Below, piece by piece: positions 1 to 12,900 of a stretch of 64,000 bases of DNA. The stretch is from Antedon mediterranea. Its lineage: Eukaryota > Echinodermata > Crinoidea > Comatulida > Antedonidae. Positions within the stretch are counted from its first letter, which is position 1. Every line of letters begins with the position of its first letter. The DNA is taken from positions 16,040,288 to 16,104,287 of the forward strand of contig NC_092676.1 in NCBI RefSeq assembly GCF_964355755.1. The letters are read 5' to 3'. The notes beneath the pieces are model-generated. The model ran no database searches, was not told the origin of the DNA, and saw nothing but the letters and a program-made list of their open reading frames with translations. The position numbers were made by a program, and so were the translations under genes.

Positions 1-852
1 TTTTCAAACATTTTTTTCCTTTTATTATTTGATAAAATTATACAGAGAATGTTGAAATACATAATTGTTTTGAAAGTGCTGTTGTCATTATGTAATAATT
101 ATCTAATAAATATAGTCTATATTTTTGTAATATTTACATATAAGTGTAACTGTATTTGTTGTCCGTTTATTTAAAATTCGGGTAATTTTCTTAAAAGTGA
201 GATATTATGAAACACAGGAGGCATTGGAAATTTCAAAAAGGGTTTACAGAAAGAATACAAACGTTATACCCAACATGCACCACCAACATTACACAATCTG
301 GCCTTTAACCACGCAAGCAATTTGAATAATACAGCTCTAGCACATGGCTATGTCAAAGGTCAATTCAAGTAAGCATTATTTTGATATGCGTTACAAACAA
401 GTAATATTAATGATATTAGATTGTGTATCAGCATGTTCATTTATTATTTTGCACTGCAATTATTTTTTAGCACTATGTTTGTACCTTGAACCATTGTGGA
501 TATTTCCAATAATGACATTAGTTTTGGGGAAAATTGCTGATTGATTCAATTCAAATATATCGTAAGACGATGAACGATTCGAACAGAACAACGAATACCT
601 TAAGAAATACGTAGAAAATGCAAATAAAGAAAAAGAAGAAATGTAAATTTAAGTATTATACAGAAGAGTAAAAATAAAAGGTAACAATTTCTTTCTTTCT
701 ATGGTTGCAAATTTAAGACAATTAAACATCAGTTACGAACACATTTGTATCACCAGCCATTTAGATTTTAATTGAAATTTGTATTGAATTACCAAATAAC
801 ATAATACGTACACATGGTATTTTGATTTAATGTGTTGGATTAAAATAGTTAC
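1..852. other. Left-edge intron sequence of the adhesion GPCR
   Basis: AT-rich DNA downstream of the TM1 exon on the minus strand. I looked for TM2/TM3 coding patterns on the minus strand and found none. The short open frame at 344-544 (plus) has no recognisable motif. Most likely this is intron. Confidence 0.5.
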
Positions 853-980
853 CTGCAACAAGCATAAGTCAGGAGTGTCAGTGACAAACCAAGAATGGAA
901 AGGCCACATCCAATATACGAAATGTAAGAGAGGGCTAATTGATGCTCCTCGGGCAGCTCTGCCGTATCACCATATACATC
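853..980 (-). CDS. Adhesion GPCR exon 17: post-GPS stalk and TM1
   Basis: 128 nt with an AG acceptor (TTTTCTAG) and GT donor (GTAACT). It continues in phase 0 from the GPS exon as [14 protein letters not shown]. The hydrophobic segment [19 protein letters not shown] follows, which matches the TM1 pattern of adhesion GPCRs (L-x-x-I-S-x-I-G-C). Phase 2 at the end leaves an Arg codon open. The exon for TM2 was not recognised to its left. Confidence 0.85.
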
Positions 981-3900
981 CTAGAAAACAAAATGCATTT
1001 ATATTTCTCTGGTAAAGAAAATTGGTAGAAATTCATAATAATCAAGCAATATAAAGAGGACAATTGAATAAGCTTTGACGGGTTTATAACTGGAATGGAG
1101 GAGCCAAGATATCAGCTGCAATATACGTAGCTAGATGTCTATAAATAGCATCAGACACGGACTAATGCCTAGATATCTATAAATAGCCAAGACATCAGCT
1201 GCAATATACGTAGCTATAAGATGTCTATAAAATAAATAATAAACAACAGTATTTATATAGCGCCTAATGGATCACTGACCCCTCTAGGTGCATTACATTA
1301 GACCTTAACTAATGGTAATAAACTATCCCCCGCCGGTTCTATACATAGCATCAGACACGGACTAATGCCTAGATGTCTATAAATAGGCAAGATATCAGCT
1401 GCAATATACGTAGCTATAACATGTCTATACATAGCATCAGACACGGACTAATGCCTAGATGTCTATAAATAGGCAAGATATCAGCTGCAATATACGTAGC
1501 TATAACATGTCTATACATAGCATCAGACACGGACTAATGCCTAGATGTCTATAAATAACCAAGGTATCAGCTGCAATATACGTAGCTATAACATGTCTAT
1601 ACAGAGCATCAGACACGGACTAATGCCTAGATGTCTATAAATAGGCAAGATATTAGCTGCAATATACGTAGCTATAACATGTCTATACATAGCATCAGAC
1701 ACGGACTAATGCCTAGATGTCTATAAATAGGCAAGATATCAGCTGCAATATACGTAGCTATAACATGTCTATACATAGCATCAGACACGGACTAATGCCT
1801 AGATGTCTATAAATAGGCAAGATATCAGCTGCAATATACGTAGCTATAACATGTCTATACATAGCATCAGACACGGACTAATGCCTAGATGTCTATAAAT
1901 AACCAAGATATTAGCTGCAATATACGTAGCTATAACATGTCTATACATAGCATCAGACACGGACTAATGCCTAGATGTCTATAAATAGGCAAGATATTAG
2001 CTGCAATATACGTAGCTATAACATGTCTATACATAGCATCAGACACGGACTAATGCCTAGATGTCTATAAATAGGCAAGATATCAGCTGCAATATACGTA
2101 GCTATAACATGTCTATACATAGCATCAGACACGGACTAATGCCTAGATGTCTATAAATAGGCAAGATATTAGCTGCAATATACGTAGCTATAACATGTCT
2201 ATACATAGCATCAGACACGGACTAATGCCTAGATGTCTATAAATAACCAAGATATCAGCTGCAATATACGTAGCTATAACATGTCTATACATAGCATCAG
2301 ACACGGACTAATGCTTAGATGTCTATAAATAACCAAGATATTAGCTGCAATATACGTAGCTATAACATGTCTATACATAGCATCAGACACGGACTAATGC
2401 CTAGATGTCTATAAATAACCAAGATATTAGCTGCAATATACGTAGCTATAACATGTCTATACATAGCATCAGACACGGACTAATGCCTAGATGTCTATAA
2501 ATAGGCAAGATATTAGCTGCAATATACGTAGCTATAACATGTCTATACATAGCATCAGACACGGACTAATGCCTAGATGTCTATAAATAGGCAAGATATT
2601 AGCTGCAATATACGTAGCTATAACATGTCTATACATAGCATCAGACACGGACTAATGCCTAGATGTCTATAAATAACCAAGATATTAGCTGCAATATACG
2701 TAGCTATAACATGTCTATACATAGCATCAGACACGGACTAATGCCTAGATGCCTATAAATAGGCAAGATATTAGCTGCAATGTACGTAGCTATAACATGT
2801 CTATACATAGTATCAGACACGGACTAATGCCTAGATGTCTATAAATAACCAAGATATTAGCTGCAATATACGTAGCTATAACATGTCTATACATAGCATC
2901 AGACACGGACTAATGCTTAGATGTCTATAAATAACCAAGGTATCAGCTGCAATGTACGTAGCTAGATGTCTATAAATAGCAAAGCCACTAGTAGCTGCAA
3001 CCACATTTTGTAAGCTGTTTTCATAAATATTTCTCTGTTTTTTACACATAGCTCTAATTATTCATATAATGAAATCACTTACCATAAGTAAAGCAAAGTT
3101 TGTGAAATGGTTGCATTGACACGTTGTACTTGTATCATTTGTTGAATCAACCCAGCACCCATTAGTTGACCAACCTCCGATTCCTCCTGAAATTTTGGAT
3201 TGTAAAAGAAAATTGTTAAAATGAGCAACTGATTGCCATCTACAAAACTACCCCAATGCAAAAACCTTTACAAAATTGCTATTTTATAACATTACCGTTA
3301 GCAGTAAAATTCCAGAATACACATTTTGGATTTCCAACATTCTGAAATAACGAAAAATAATAATTCAAGTTAAACAAAAAACGAAACTGTATAATTCAAA
3401 GAAACGTTATTATTAGAATAAAAAACATTCTTGTCACTATTTTATGCAAGTGTACATTGTGCTTTACGAATGAAATAAAAACATGCACACAGTATCTTCA
3501 CCTAATATATCTATGGCATAAACACAGATTAAAAACTTACGTCTGTTTGTCTGTGAATAAGAGTTATAGAAATTGGCTCCGACAGATCCGTTATCTTCAA
3601 GTCCCCAATTGTAGCCGATATAATAAAACTGTTCAGTACGTTTGTTTGAATTGGTTCTTCAAAGGTTTCGTTTAAAAATTCATCTGTTGTCGAATTGGTG
3701 ATGTAAACTGGTTGATCTGTGAGATTCATGTTTGTATCCACAACTTCACCGATTACCTAAAACGAATAAGTACATCTGAATAAGAGATAGTATAATGACT
3801 AGAAGAGGAATAACTGGTAATAAAATAAAACCTAATTAGAAAAAAGAAAAACCAGCACTTCTGATTGACAATATTATTATATAAAACTACAAGTTACAAT

Positions 3901-6900
3901 ATTAAAAACATGACTATAAATGAATACTTTTTCAATACATAATAATTATTTTGTTATAAATAATTTTAACTTCGATTCAATTTTTTGTTAAAGATGAAAA
4001 CGTTCTCATTTACATAAAAGAACTTTGACAGCACTTACATCAAAGTAAACTGTGTCTGAAAAGATAACAAACTGGCATCTTGGTATCGGTCCGATTTGCT
4101 CGAATATAGACCTCGGCATAGTAACAGATGTAATATCACTCGCAATATCATCAATAGTAATATTGACAAATATATTTGCCTTTTATGAGAAAAAACATAG
4201 TGAGTATTATTACAACGAAAAGCAGCTGCTTATTACTATTTTGTCAACATATTTTTAACTGACGTCATATTTAAATGAATCAGTTTTAAACTTGTTTGTT
4301 TCACTTGCTCCATTTTATCCCAAGTAAAAAAATATATAGAAGCCTAATTTAACTCCAGTGGCCTTAGACAATGGCTTGTAATTTAGTATCGATACATACT
4401 TATAGTGCTAGCATACCTGTGAATCTGGTCCTCCAACAAAGACAACGTTTTCATCGAGTGTGCCATCAACATCAAGAACGGCAACATCAAAAGTCTTCGT
4501 AGAAACACCTAGGGTTGTATCATTTAAGATGACATCACGTGCAAACACATCGATGTTGTGTAATATTCTGTAAATATACATTTATTTAAAGTATACTTTT
4601 TCAGGCAATGTTTCGTTTATTTACAGATATCAGTATTGAGTGTCATATCACTAATAATATTTATTACACAATAGTTCATGCAGAATATCTTTCTTAGATC
4701 ATTTATCTAAGGCTGCTGAACTAATATTCCAGAATATTTTTCTCCGGAATAATGTGAAAATAACTGAATTGAGGAATGTATTGAGCAAAATATCAGTATT
4801 TGTGACAACCTTTCACCTGGGTCGTCGTCGTTTTACGAAAGATCGCCAATCATTTGGGAACGCAATGGAGAATAATATGCTAATATAAACGTCGCACACT
4901 CGAAAGCGGAGCAGACTACAGCCTCTCGTGGTAGAAAGATCTCAAGCATTTAACAACAGGATACACGGCGGTTTGTACTATTCATTATCATCATCACTTT
5001 GCCATTCAGTAGAACGAATACTGAACGACACGTGATACTTAATTAACCAATAAAATGGCAAAGATGGTGTGTTATAAACTTTGATGACGTACGAATTGCT
5101 GCTTTTCTTTGTGCAGCTTTTAGGCATACCTGGTACTGGATTGTGATTCTTCCTCGCCGTCATGCAGTACTTGCTGGTCTACATCTTCTGCCATTTGACT
5201 TGCACTTTCCATCACGTTCCCCATAACCGGTCTGCTAGAATTTTCATAAACAGCAATATTGTTTGCCAAGTTTTCCATTACCGTAACGACAATCTCGACG
5301 TCATCGGCCGTGAAGTCACCAGCAGAGGACGTCATATCCATCAGCATAGTAGAAAGTGGCAATGCACTTTCTGAAAAAAAAGTATAATAATTACCGATAC
5401 ACCACTGATGTAAAGTTGTTTGAAAACAATTTTTTAGGAAAAAAAAACTTTACTGTTGGCGCAATATATTGCGCCGACAGCATAGCATATTATGGCATAG
5501 CATATTATGCTATGCCACACCCATCGATTAACTTTGATCACCTTTGAACATATTGGTAGCTGCTCCAATATTTCTGTGTCGATACAAATTATCTGGTGTT
5601 ATGAAAGTTAGGCGCGGGATCCATCATCCGATTGTATGTATTTCTGATAGATGGAGAATATATGCTAATATAAACGTCGTCGCACACTCAGAAGCGGAGC
5701 AGACAACAGCCTCTAGTGGTGAAAAATCTCAAACATTCAACAACAAGATACACGACGTTTTGTACTATTCATTATCACCATCACTTATAAAAATATTCAT
5801 AATATGCATATTATTTTGTGCAAGTTTGACTTACCTGCAGTGACCTCTGTGGACACCAAAGCCTGCAAATCTCGTGTCAAGACGCTTTCGTAAGCACAAT
5901 TTGTGGTGTTCATCTCACTCCATTCTACCGCACCAGATTCCGATATGATCAAGCTGTACAGTACATATATTAATGATTTCAATTTTCTTTGCAAACTTAA
6001 AGATGTATTGTCCCTTTGACTAATTCTCCCCCCCCCCCATTTTTTTTTTATTTTGAAAAAAAGTGGGTAATTTTGAAGTATCATAATAGTTATTAACTTT
6101 CACCAAAAATTAGTCGAAAAAAAAAATAATTTAACCGAAATACAGATGTTTTTTTGTTCAAAAAATAACTTTGACTTCCAGTCAAAGTTTACAATTTAAA
6201 CATATCTCATAATGCAACGCGCTTGTTTGGCTACTCTGTATGCATAATCATAAATAACTTCCTCGCGATCTGTGTGAAACACCTTCTCAACCGCGACGAG
6301 TTGTAAACAATCCTAATTAGCATCATGCATAATGCATACTCACGGTTTAAAATCTTTGTTTACTTTCGCTTGCGACGATTTCCCAGACGAAATGTAATCT
6401 AATTAATTTACCTGTTAATTACGTAAACTTGTTGTTTTTGGCTCGAATTTTTGATTTTAATATTACTTTGATATGGCTAATTAAAATTTAGAATATTTTT
6501 TTTTTCATTTTTTGTGTTTCAAGGGACAATACATCTTTAACTTAGTAAAATGTTTTGCCAACACTTTACCCCTTACTGACGTACTCGTTGTTGGGACCCA
6601 TGACCTCCATATTTGATTTCCAAACTAGGTTTACCTGTAATTTGTTTTATCAACTTCTAGAAAGTACTGAGAATTTGGTACGATTTAAATTTAGAAAACA
6701 TCTCTGATTTATTTTGAAAGAATGAAATATAGAAATAGATATATTGGTGACAAAAAAAAAGGAGAAAGTATGCAACATTTTCGATGTTATAAATGAAAGA
6801 TTGAAAAGCAGAGGAAGAAAAACTAAAAGAATGTAAACGATAACGAAATACTATCTTCTGTAGATGTTTTCAGCTAATGGTGACATGGACACAATATAAG

Positions 6901-9900
6901 ACGAGAAGTAATAAAATAATTCTGAAAGAATTATATTTTAGGTTAATTGATAGATATGTATATTTAAACATTTGTATTGGTAGTACGTCATAGTTGTATT
7001 TACCATTTTCTTGTTGAAAAGTTGCCTGAGTTGTACGGACATTCGACTTTTGCTATGGTTTCGCCTTCAGTTTGTAGCCAAACAAATGTGCCCTTGAGAT
7101 CTGTCAACGTTTCACCTGGACATGTCTGCACTGTCTCTTGTCCAGATGTTTCATTAAAAAAATGAGTTGTTGAATTCTGAAGTGATGTGGTCATTAGAGT
7201 TGTTGAGGCAGTCGTATTATTCATTGATAGTGTGGTTGAAGAAGAATTAGTAAGAGTAGTTGACAATGATGGTTCTGTAGGTTCTGCCCCAGGCTGAGTA
7301 GAAAGTGGTTGTGAGGTAACATTACTTTCTTCTTCATCACTATCATCATCGTCATCATTATTTTCCCCACCATTACCACCACCACCATTACCACCACTAT
7401 TACCAGGACCAACAACATCACCTTCGCTGATGTCATCATCAAAATCGTCAGTGCAATTTAATCCAATTACATCTTCGAGTGTATGGTTGCAGGCGACATA
7501 AAGGAATGTACAGTTGACAGCAGTATCGTTGTTACCGGGAAGTTCACATGGTGACGCTGTGGTCGTCATAATAGGCGGTAAAGTTGTTAGCTCATTTACT
7601 AATAATATAAAAGAATTATAACATATATAAGTGTATGCTTTCTATATGATTAGTTATACTGAACGGAAAATGATATAATGGTGATAATGAACGGGTAGGC
7701 CTACTAATGAACGTTCAGGTTTTGTAAACATTTTTGAGAATTCAAAAAACAAAATATATAATGAATGTTTGTATTCGTTGAATTAAAATGAAGAAGATAT
7801 TTTATTCGTTGAAAGATTGACTGCTCTATTTAACAAGGCTCGGCATCGTTAAATAAAGCAGTCAACATTTGAAATATTCTCTTCATTTAACGGTACGGAT
7901 AAATGATTATTTGTATAATAATTTAAAAAGATTAAACAGTTAAATTAATAGTTAAACACAAATAAATAAAAATATCTCCGAGTACCAATCCTGGGCGGGT
8001 CTCTAACGAAAATAATATAGAATATTTATATTTAACAGCTCTATTTTATTGCATCAATATTTTAGATATTAATTTTTGAAATAATATCACAGTAAAGTTA
8101 TATGATATTCATTCGCTTTTTATTTAATTTAAATAATTAGGCCTTCAGTAGGATAATTGTAAAAGATAAATATTAGTAGAGATTCCACAAGCTGTTGCAG
8201 ACCACTGGCGTAAAGTTGCATTTTGTTGAATTCCAATAACTACCGGTAATTAACTGGAAACATTAAAACGAAAAAGGTGACGTAGTAATGCGTCATTAAA
8301 AACTGTAACAGACTGAATAGTCATCATGTGTGATGGGCTGGTGGCCGTTTAATTGCTTTATTTGTTTAGTTGCTTATTGTTTTTCTCTCATTAACCCTGA
8401 GGAAAGATTGTTTAGTTTCTTTCTGGTCGTTTTTACTTTTTCACTTTGATTTTTTGCTTTTTTTTTTAATCCAGCCACTGATACCTATTTTCTCTAGTAA
8501 TTTGGATTTATATTAGGCCTAATGTTAACAGTGAACATGTTACATTTCTCATAGACTTCCAAACTCCAAAACTTCCAAAAGCCTTTATTTTTTTGTATTT
8601 TTTTTTGTGTTTTGTATTAATATTTGTCCTCAGTGAGGAAATTCGGATTAGGCCCTCCACGGACCCACGGCAGCCAGCAGTGCAGCGCCTACCAGATTAG
8701 GCAATGAGAGTTAAAGCATCTTGCCTAAGGATGCAATTAGTATGGTACAGATAACCTCGAACCCATGCCTATCACATGCTAGTCCGATATTACCATTACA
8801 CCATCACTCTCCAGTATATACAGCACCCGCCACGATTTCTAGACGGTCTCCCATCCAGAACGCAACCGGGCCCAACGTTGCTTAACTTCGGTGATCTGAC
8901 GAGAACCGGTGTTTCAACGCAGTATGGTTTGTAGTAGTTTGACCCACTTATCATTCTTATTCAAGTTTATAATATCTTTGTATTTGGACATGTACAGTAG
9001 ATACAAGCTGCCCGATACCTACCTCCATATGCCTTCTCCAAATCATTACACACGCTTCCTTGGCAGCAGTAACGGCATACAGACGTTACGCCCGGGCTGT
9101 CCGAACAACTATTATAGTTTTCGTAAGTTTCGAACACGCATGAGCTGAGTTCTTGGCAACCTTTTGTTATAGTGTATACACCGTTGACGACAGAAATTTT
9201 ATTCTTACACGCCGTCTGGAAAAAGGTGAGAAGAAAAGTGTCATAATGTCATCAATCATGATATGATATTTTAATTGAAGTGTGTTTTTTTTTAACGAAC
9301 TTGTTCTCCTCTTTTTGCCAAGAATTTGTATTTCAATCAATTCAATTCATCGACATTTTTATTCCATAATCAAAATAAAAACATATACAAATACAATACA
9401 GATAATAAGATAATGGAATGGGATACAAAATAAGCACAAGTGCTTTAAGCATGTAACCCTAACAAAAAAGATCAAACAATTAGTACAAACAAAAAGAACA
9501 AACCAAAATAACATAATGTGATTTACTTAAGTATTTCTATTGTTATAATATTGCTTTAATCTCTGTTTAAACAAACTTAAAGTGGGGGATTGTTTTATAT
9601 AGTCTGTTAAATTATTCCAAATATGTGTTCCTGGTAGGAAATACATTGCTTTCCGACTTTGGTGCGTTTTAGTTGTGGACAGTAGTTTGACCTGTTTCTA
9701 GTTGAGTAATTATGGAATGAGGCAGATGTACTAAATAAGTTATTAAATGATTCAGGTAATAGATTATGTTTATATTGATACATAAATATAGCAGTGTGTT
9801 TCATATAAAGGTCAACAATATTTAATGTTTGGGTCGAAATAAAAAGTGGATGAGAAGGATGCATAAAATAAACATGACAAATATTTCTAAGTGCTTTTTT

Positions 9901-12900
9901 CTGGAGAATATGTATACGGTTTAAATTTGTAGCAGAAGTAGCACCCCATACTGTGATAGCATACGTTATTCTAGGTAATATAAGTGCATTGTATACCGTT
10001 AACAAGATTTTACTTGATAACATAGACTTCACTTTGTTTAAGACACCAATTATTCTAGAAATACTGTTTGCTACCTCATTTTTACATGAAAATTAAACGA
10101 TAAAGTTTCATCCAGAAATAAGCCTAGAAATTTAACTTCAGTAGCTTTTACAATACATTCATTTCCCATCCTCAATTCTTCTGAGGTAGTGTCAGCTGAA
10201 TTATTTCTAGCCTTAAATATAACATATTTTGATTTGTTTACATTTAGCGTTAATTTGTTAGCAATAAACCAATCCGAAAGTATAGATAACTCCTGGTTCA
10301 TTGTATCAAAAGCTTGACTAATATCATTGTGACTGTACTATAAAACACATTTGTGTCATCTGCATACATAATCATGTCTACATGGTAACATGCTAGACTA
10401 ATATCATTAATGAATATAAGAAATAATAATGGACCCAATATGGATCCCTGAGGAACTCCAGTGTTTACTGTCATTTTACTAGATGCAGTATTAACAATAA
10501 ATGTGTATTGTAGTCTTTTTTTAAGATAGTTTGAGAACCAGTTTAGCGGAACTCCTCTTACACCATAAAATCTTAACTTATCTAATAATATATCATGATC
10601 GATTGTATCAAACGCTTTTGATAAATCAAGGAAAACTCCTAGTGTGAAATCTTTATTCGCAATAGCGTTTGTGATTTTTTCAATCGATTGTATTAAAGCA
10701 TGACTAGTTGAATGGTGTTGTCTAAATCCATACTGTGTCTTACTCAGTACGTTATATTTTGAGAGGTAACAAATCGTTTGATCATACACAATCGTCTCAA
10801 ATATTTTGGAAAAAAGGGTAAATGGAAATAGGCCGATAATCATTTATATCTGAGATGTCACCATTCTTAAATACCGGGATAACTTTAGCAATTTTTATAT
10901 CAGCCGGGACACAGCCCGATGATAATGACGTATTAATAATATGCAATAAAGGTTTTAAAATAAACGGGGAAGCAGATTTTATGAGTTGGGCACTTATACC
11001 ATCATGGCCAGGAGAAGTATTCTTTGTTTTTTAAATATAGTGGTTAAGTTCATGTTCAGTAACAGGTTTAAAAAAAAATCGAAGAGGTAAAATTTCCCTT
11101 TAAGAAAGTTCTGTGGGTGATTTGATCATTTTGACATTCATGCCTAAATTTATTATTTAGTTTTTCTCCAATATTAATAAAAAAAAGAGTTGAATGCATC
11201 AGCTTTCTCATCCTTATCAGAGAAAGTCTCAGTACCCAATTTTATTTTTGTAGGCAAATTGGTTGTCTTTTTCCTACCCATTATATCATTTAGGATTGTC
11301 CACGTTTTTTTTAATATCTTGTTTATTTTGTTCAAACTGGACCATATAATATTCTTTTTTCCGATTTCTAATAGTAGTGGTTAACTTGTTTCTAAAATGT
11401 ATGTACGTGATTTTATTAGTAGTGGTGTTATTTTGTTTGTACTTTTTATATAATTTATGTTTTTGAGAGATAGCGCTGGCAATTTCAGCTGTGATCCAAG
11501 GAGATTTCAACTTGGTCGCCTTATTTCTAATTCGTTTTAAAGGGAAACAATTATCAATTGCTTTATTTAAAGTGTTTGTAACATTTTGATAAGCAACATT
11601 CGCATTATTTGAGGATAGCACATCATTCCACTGATTGCTTTGTAATTCTTGGAAAAAATACTCCGTTTGTTGAGGAGAGTATTTTCGTTATATACAAATC
11701 GAGGATATTGCTTATTATGTTTTTCCAAAGTATCTACACAGAATATTGGGAAGTGATCAGAAATATCAGTAATTAGTATTCCACTTTTAAGGGACGTAGT
11801 AAAAGAATCGATGTTTCAATAAATGTTATCAATTATTGAAGCACAATTATCGGATATTCTAGTAGGACTTTTTATGATTGGCTGAAATGACAAATATTGT
11901 GTCTAAGTGTGATTGGATAGTGTTGTCGGTAGATTGTTGGAGTAAGTTTATGTTATAGTCTCCCACAAGGTAAGCTTTCCTTTTTTCTAGATTAATCATT
12001 TGCATTACACATGTTAATTCATCATCAAACTGTTGCAAGGAACGTGAGGGTGGTCTATAAACTATACCACAAATAACATTATTTCCTGATTCTAACTCAA
12101 TCTCAATAAAAATAGTCTCTGCTTCAGTCATACAAGATGACAGATCATTTCTAATAATATATGTTAGTTTGTTGGTAACATAGAACGCTACCCCACCACC
12201 TCTCTTATCCTTCCTATCATTGTGAATCAAACTGTATCCTGGTAACTGGTATAGATTAATATTATCTTTTTCGGTTAACCAGGTTTCACTGAAGGCAATG
12301 ACGGAGAATAGTTTGAGATTAAGTCAAATTATTATTAACAACACTACGACAGTTTAGTCCAAATATAGAAAAGTTTGATGATAAATTAGAATGTTCAGTG
12401 AAGTTACAATATTCTATGCTCACATTTACATTATCAAAAAGGTCACATTTAAACATTTAAATTAGACAGAAAAGGAAATGACAAATAAATACAACCGAGC
12501 AAGCTGCTTACAGCAGATAATGGTTTCTGAACCGAATACGGTGATTTTAGGACAATTGAGTTAACACTATATAGCCCAAGTTAACAAGTATGTACAATAA
12601 ATTACAATATATACAATGTAATATGAATTGTTTTATCATGACATACCAACAACAACTAAACGACAGGCAATAAAACAATAATGATGATCATGGACGCCAA
12701 TTAAGTATTTGGTTAACTTAAACGATTTTGATCAATCTAACTCACCGATGTCCAGAATGTATTATTATGGCAAATTACTGGTGTGTCAAAGCAGGGAGTG
12801 GTCAAAGCATCACCGGTAAACAGCTACGTTGAAACGGTCTCACTTATTAATCACATCAGCCACTTAATGTTGTTATTATTTGTCATTATACATCACTAGT

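Noticed and set aside
344-544. Candidate TM2 exon or small gene
   Set aside because: The hydrophobic frame is on the plus strand, opposite to the GPCR, and has no splice-phase match.
1090-2990. CRISPR-like array
   Set aside because: Units are contiguous 86-bp repeats with no unique spacers, inside a eukaryotic intron.
7221-7442. Met/Val-rich 73-codon minus-strand frame
   Set aside because: Out-of-frame shadow of the acidic Asp/Gly linker exon of the adhesion GPCR.
8819-8935. Functional 5S rRNA gene
   Set aside because: Sequence is diverged at conserved positions, lacks a T-run terminator and is followed by a tRNA-like segment and SINE body.
9023-9215. Separate GPI-anchored Ly6 gene
   Set aside because: No start codon or GPI signal nearby, and both exon borders are in phase with the adhesion GPCR exons.
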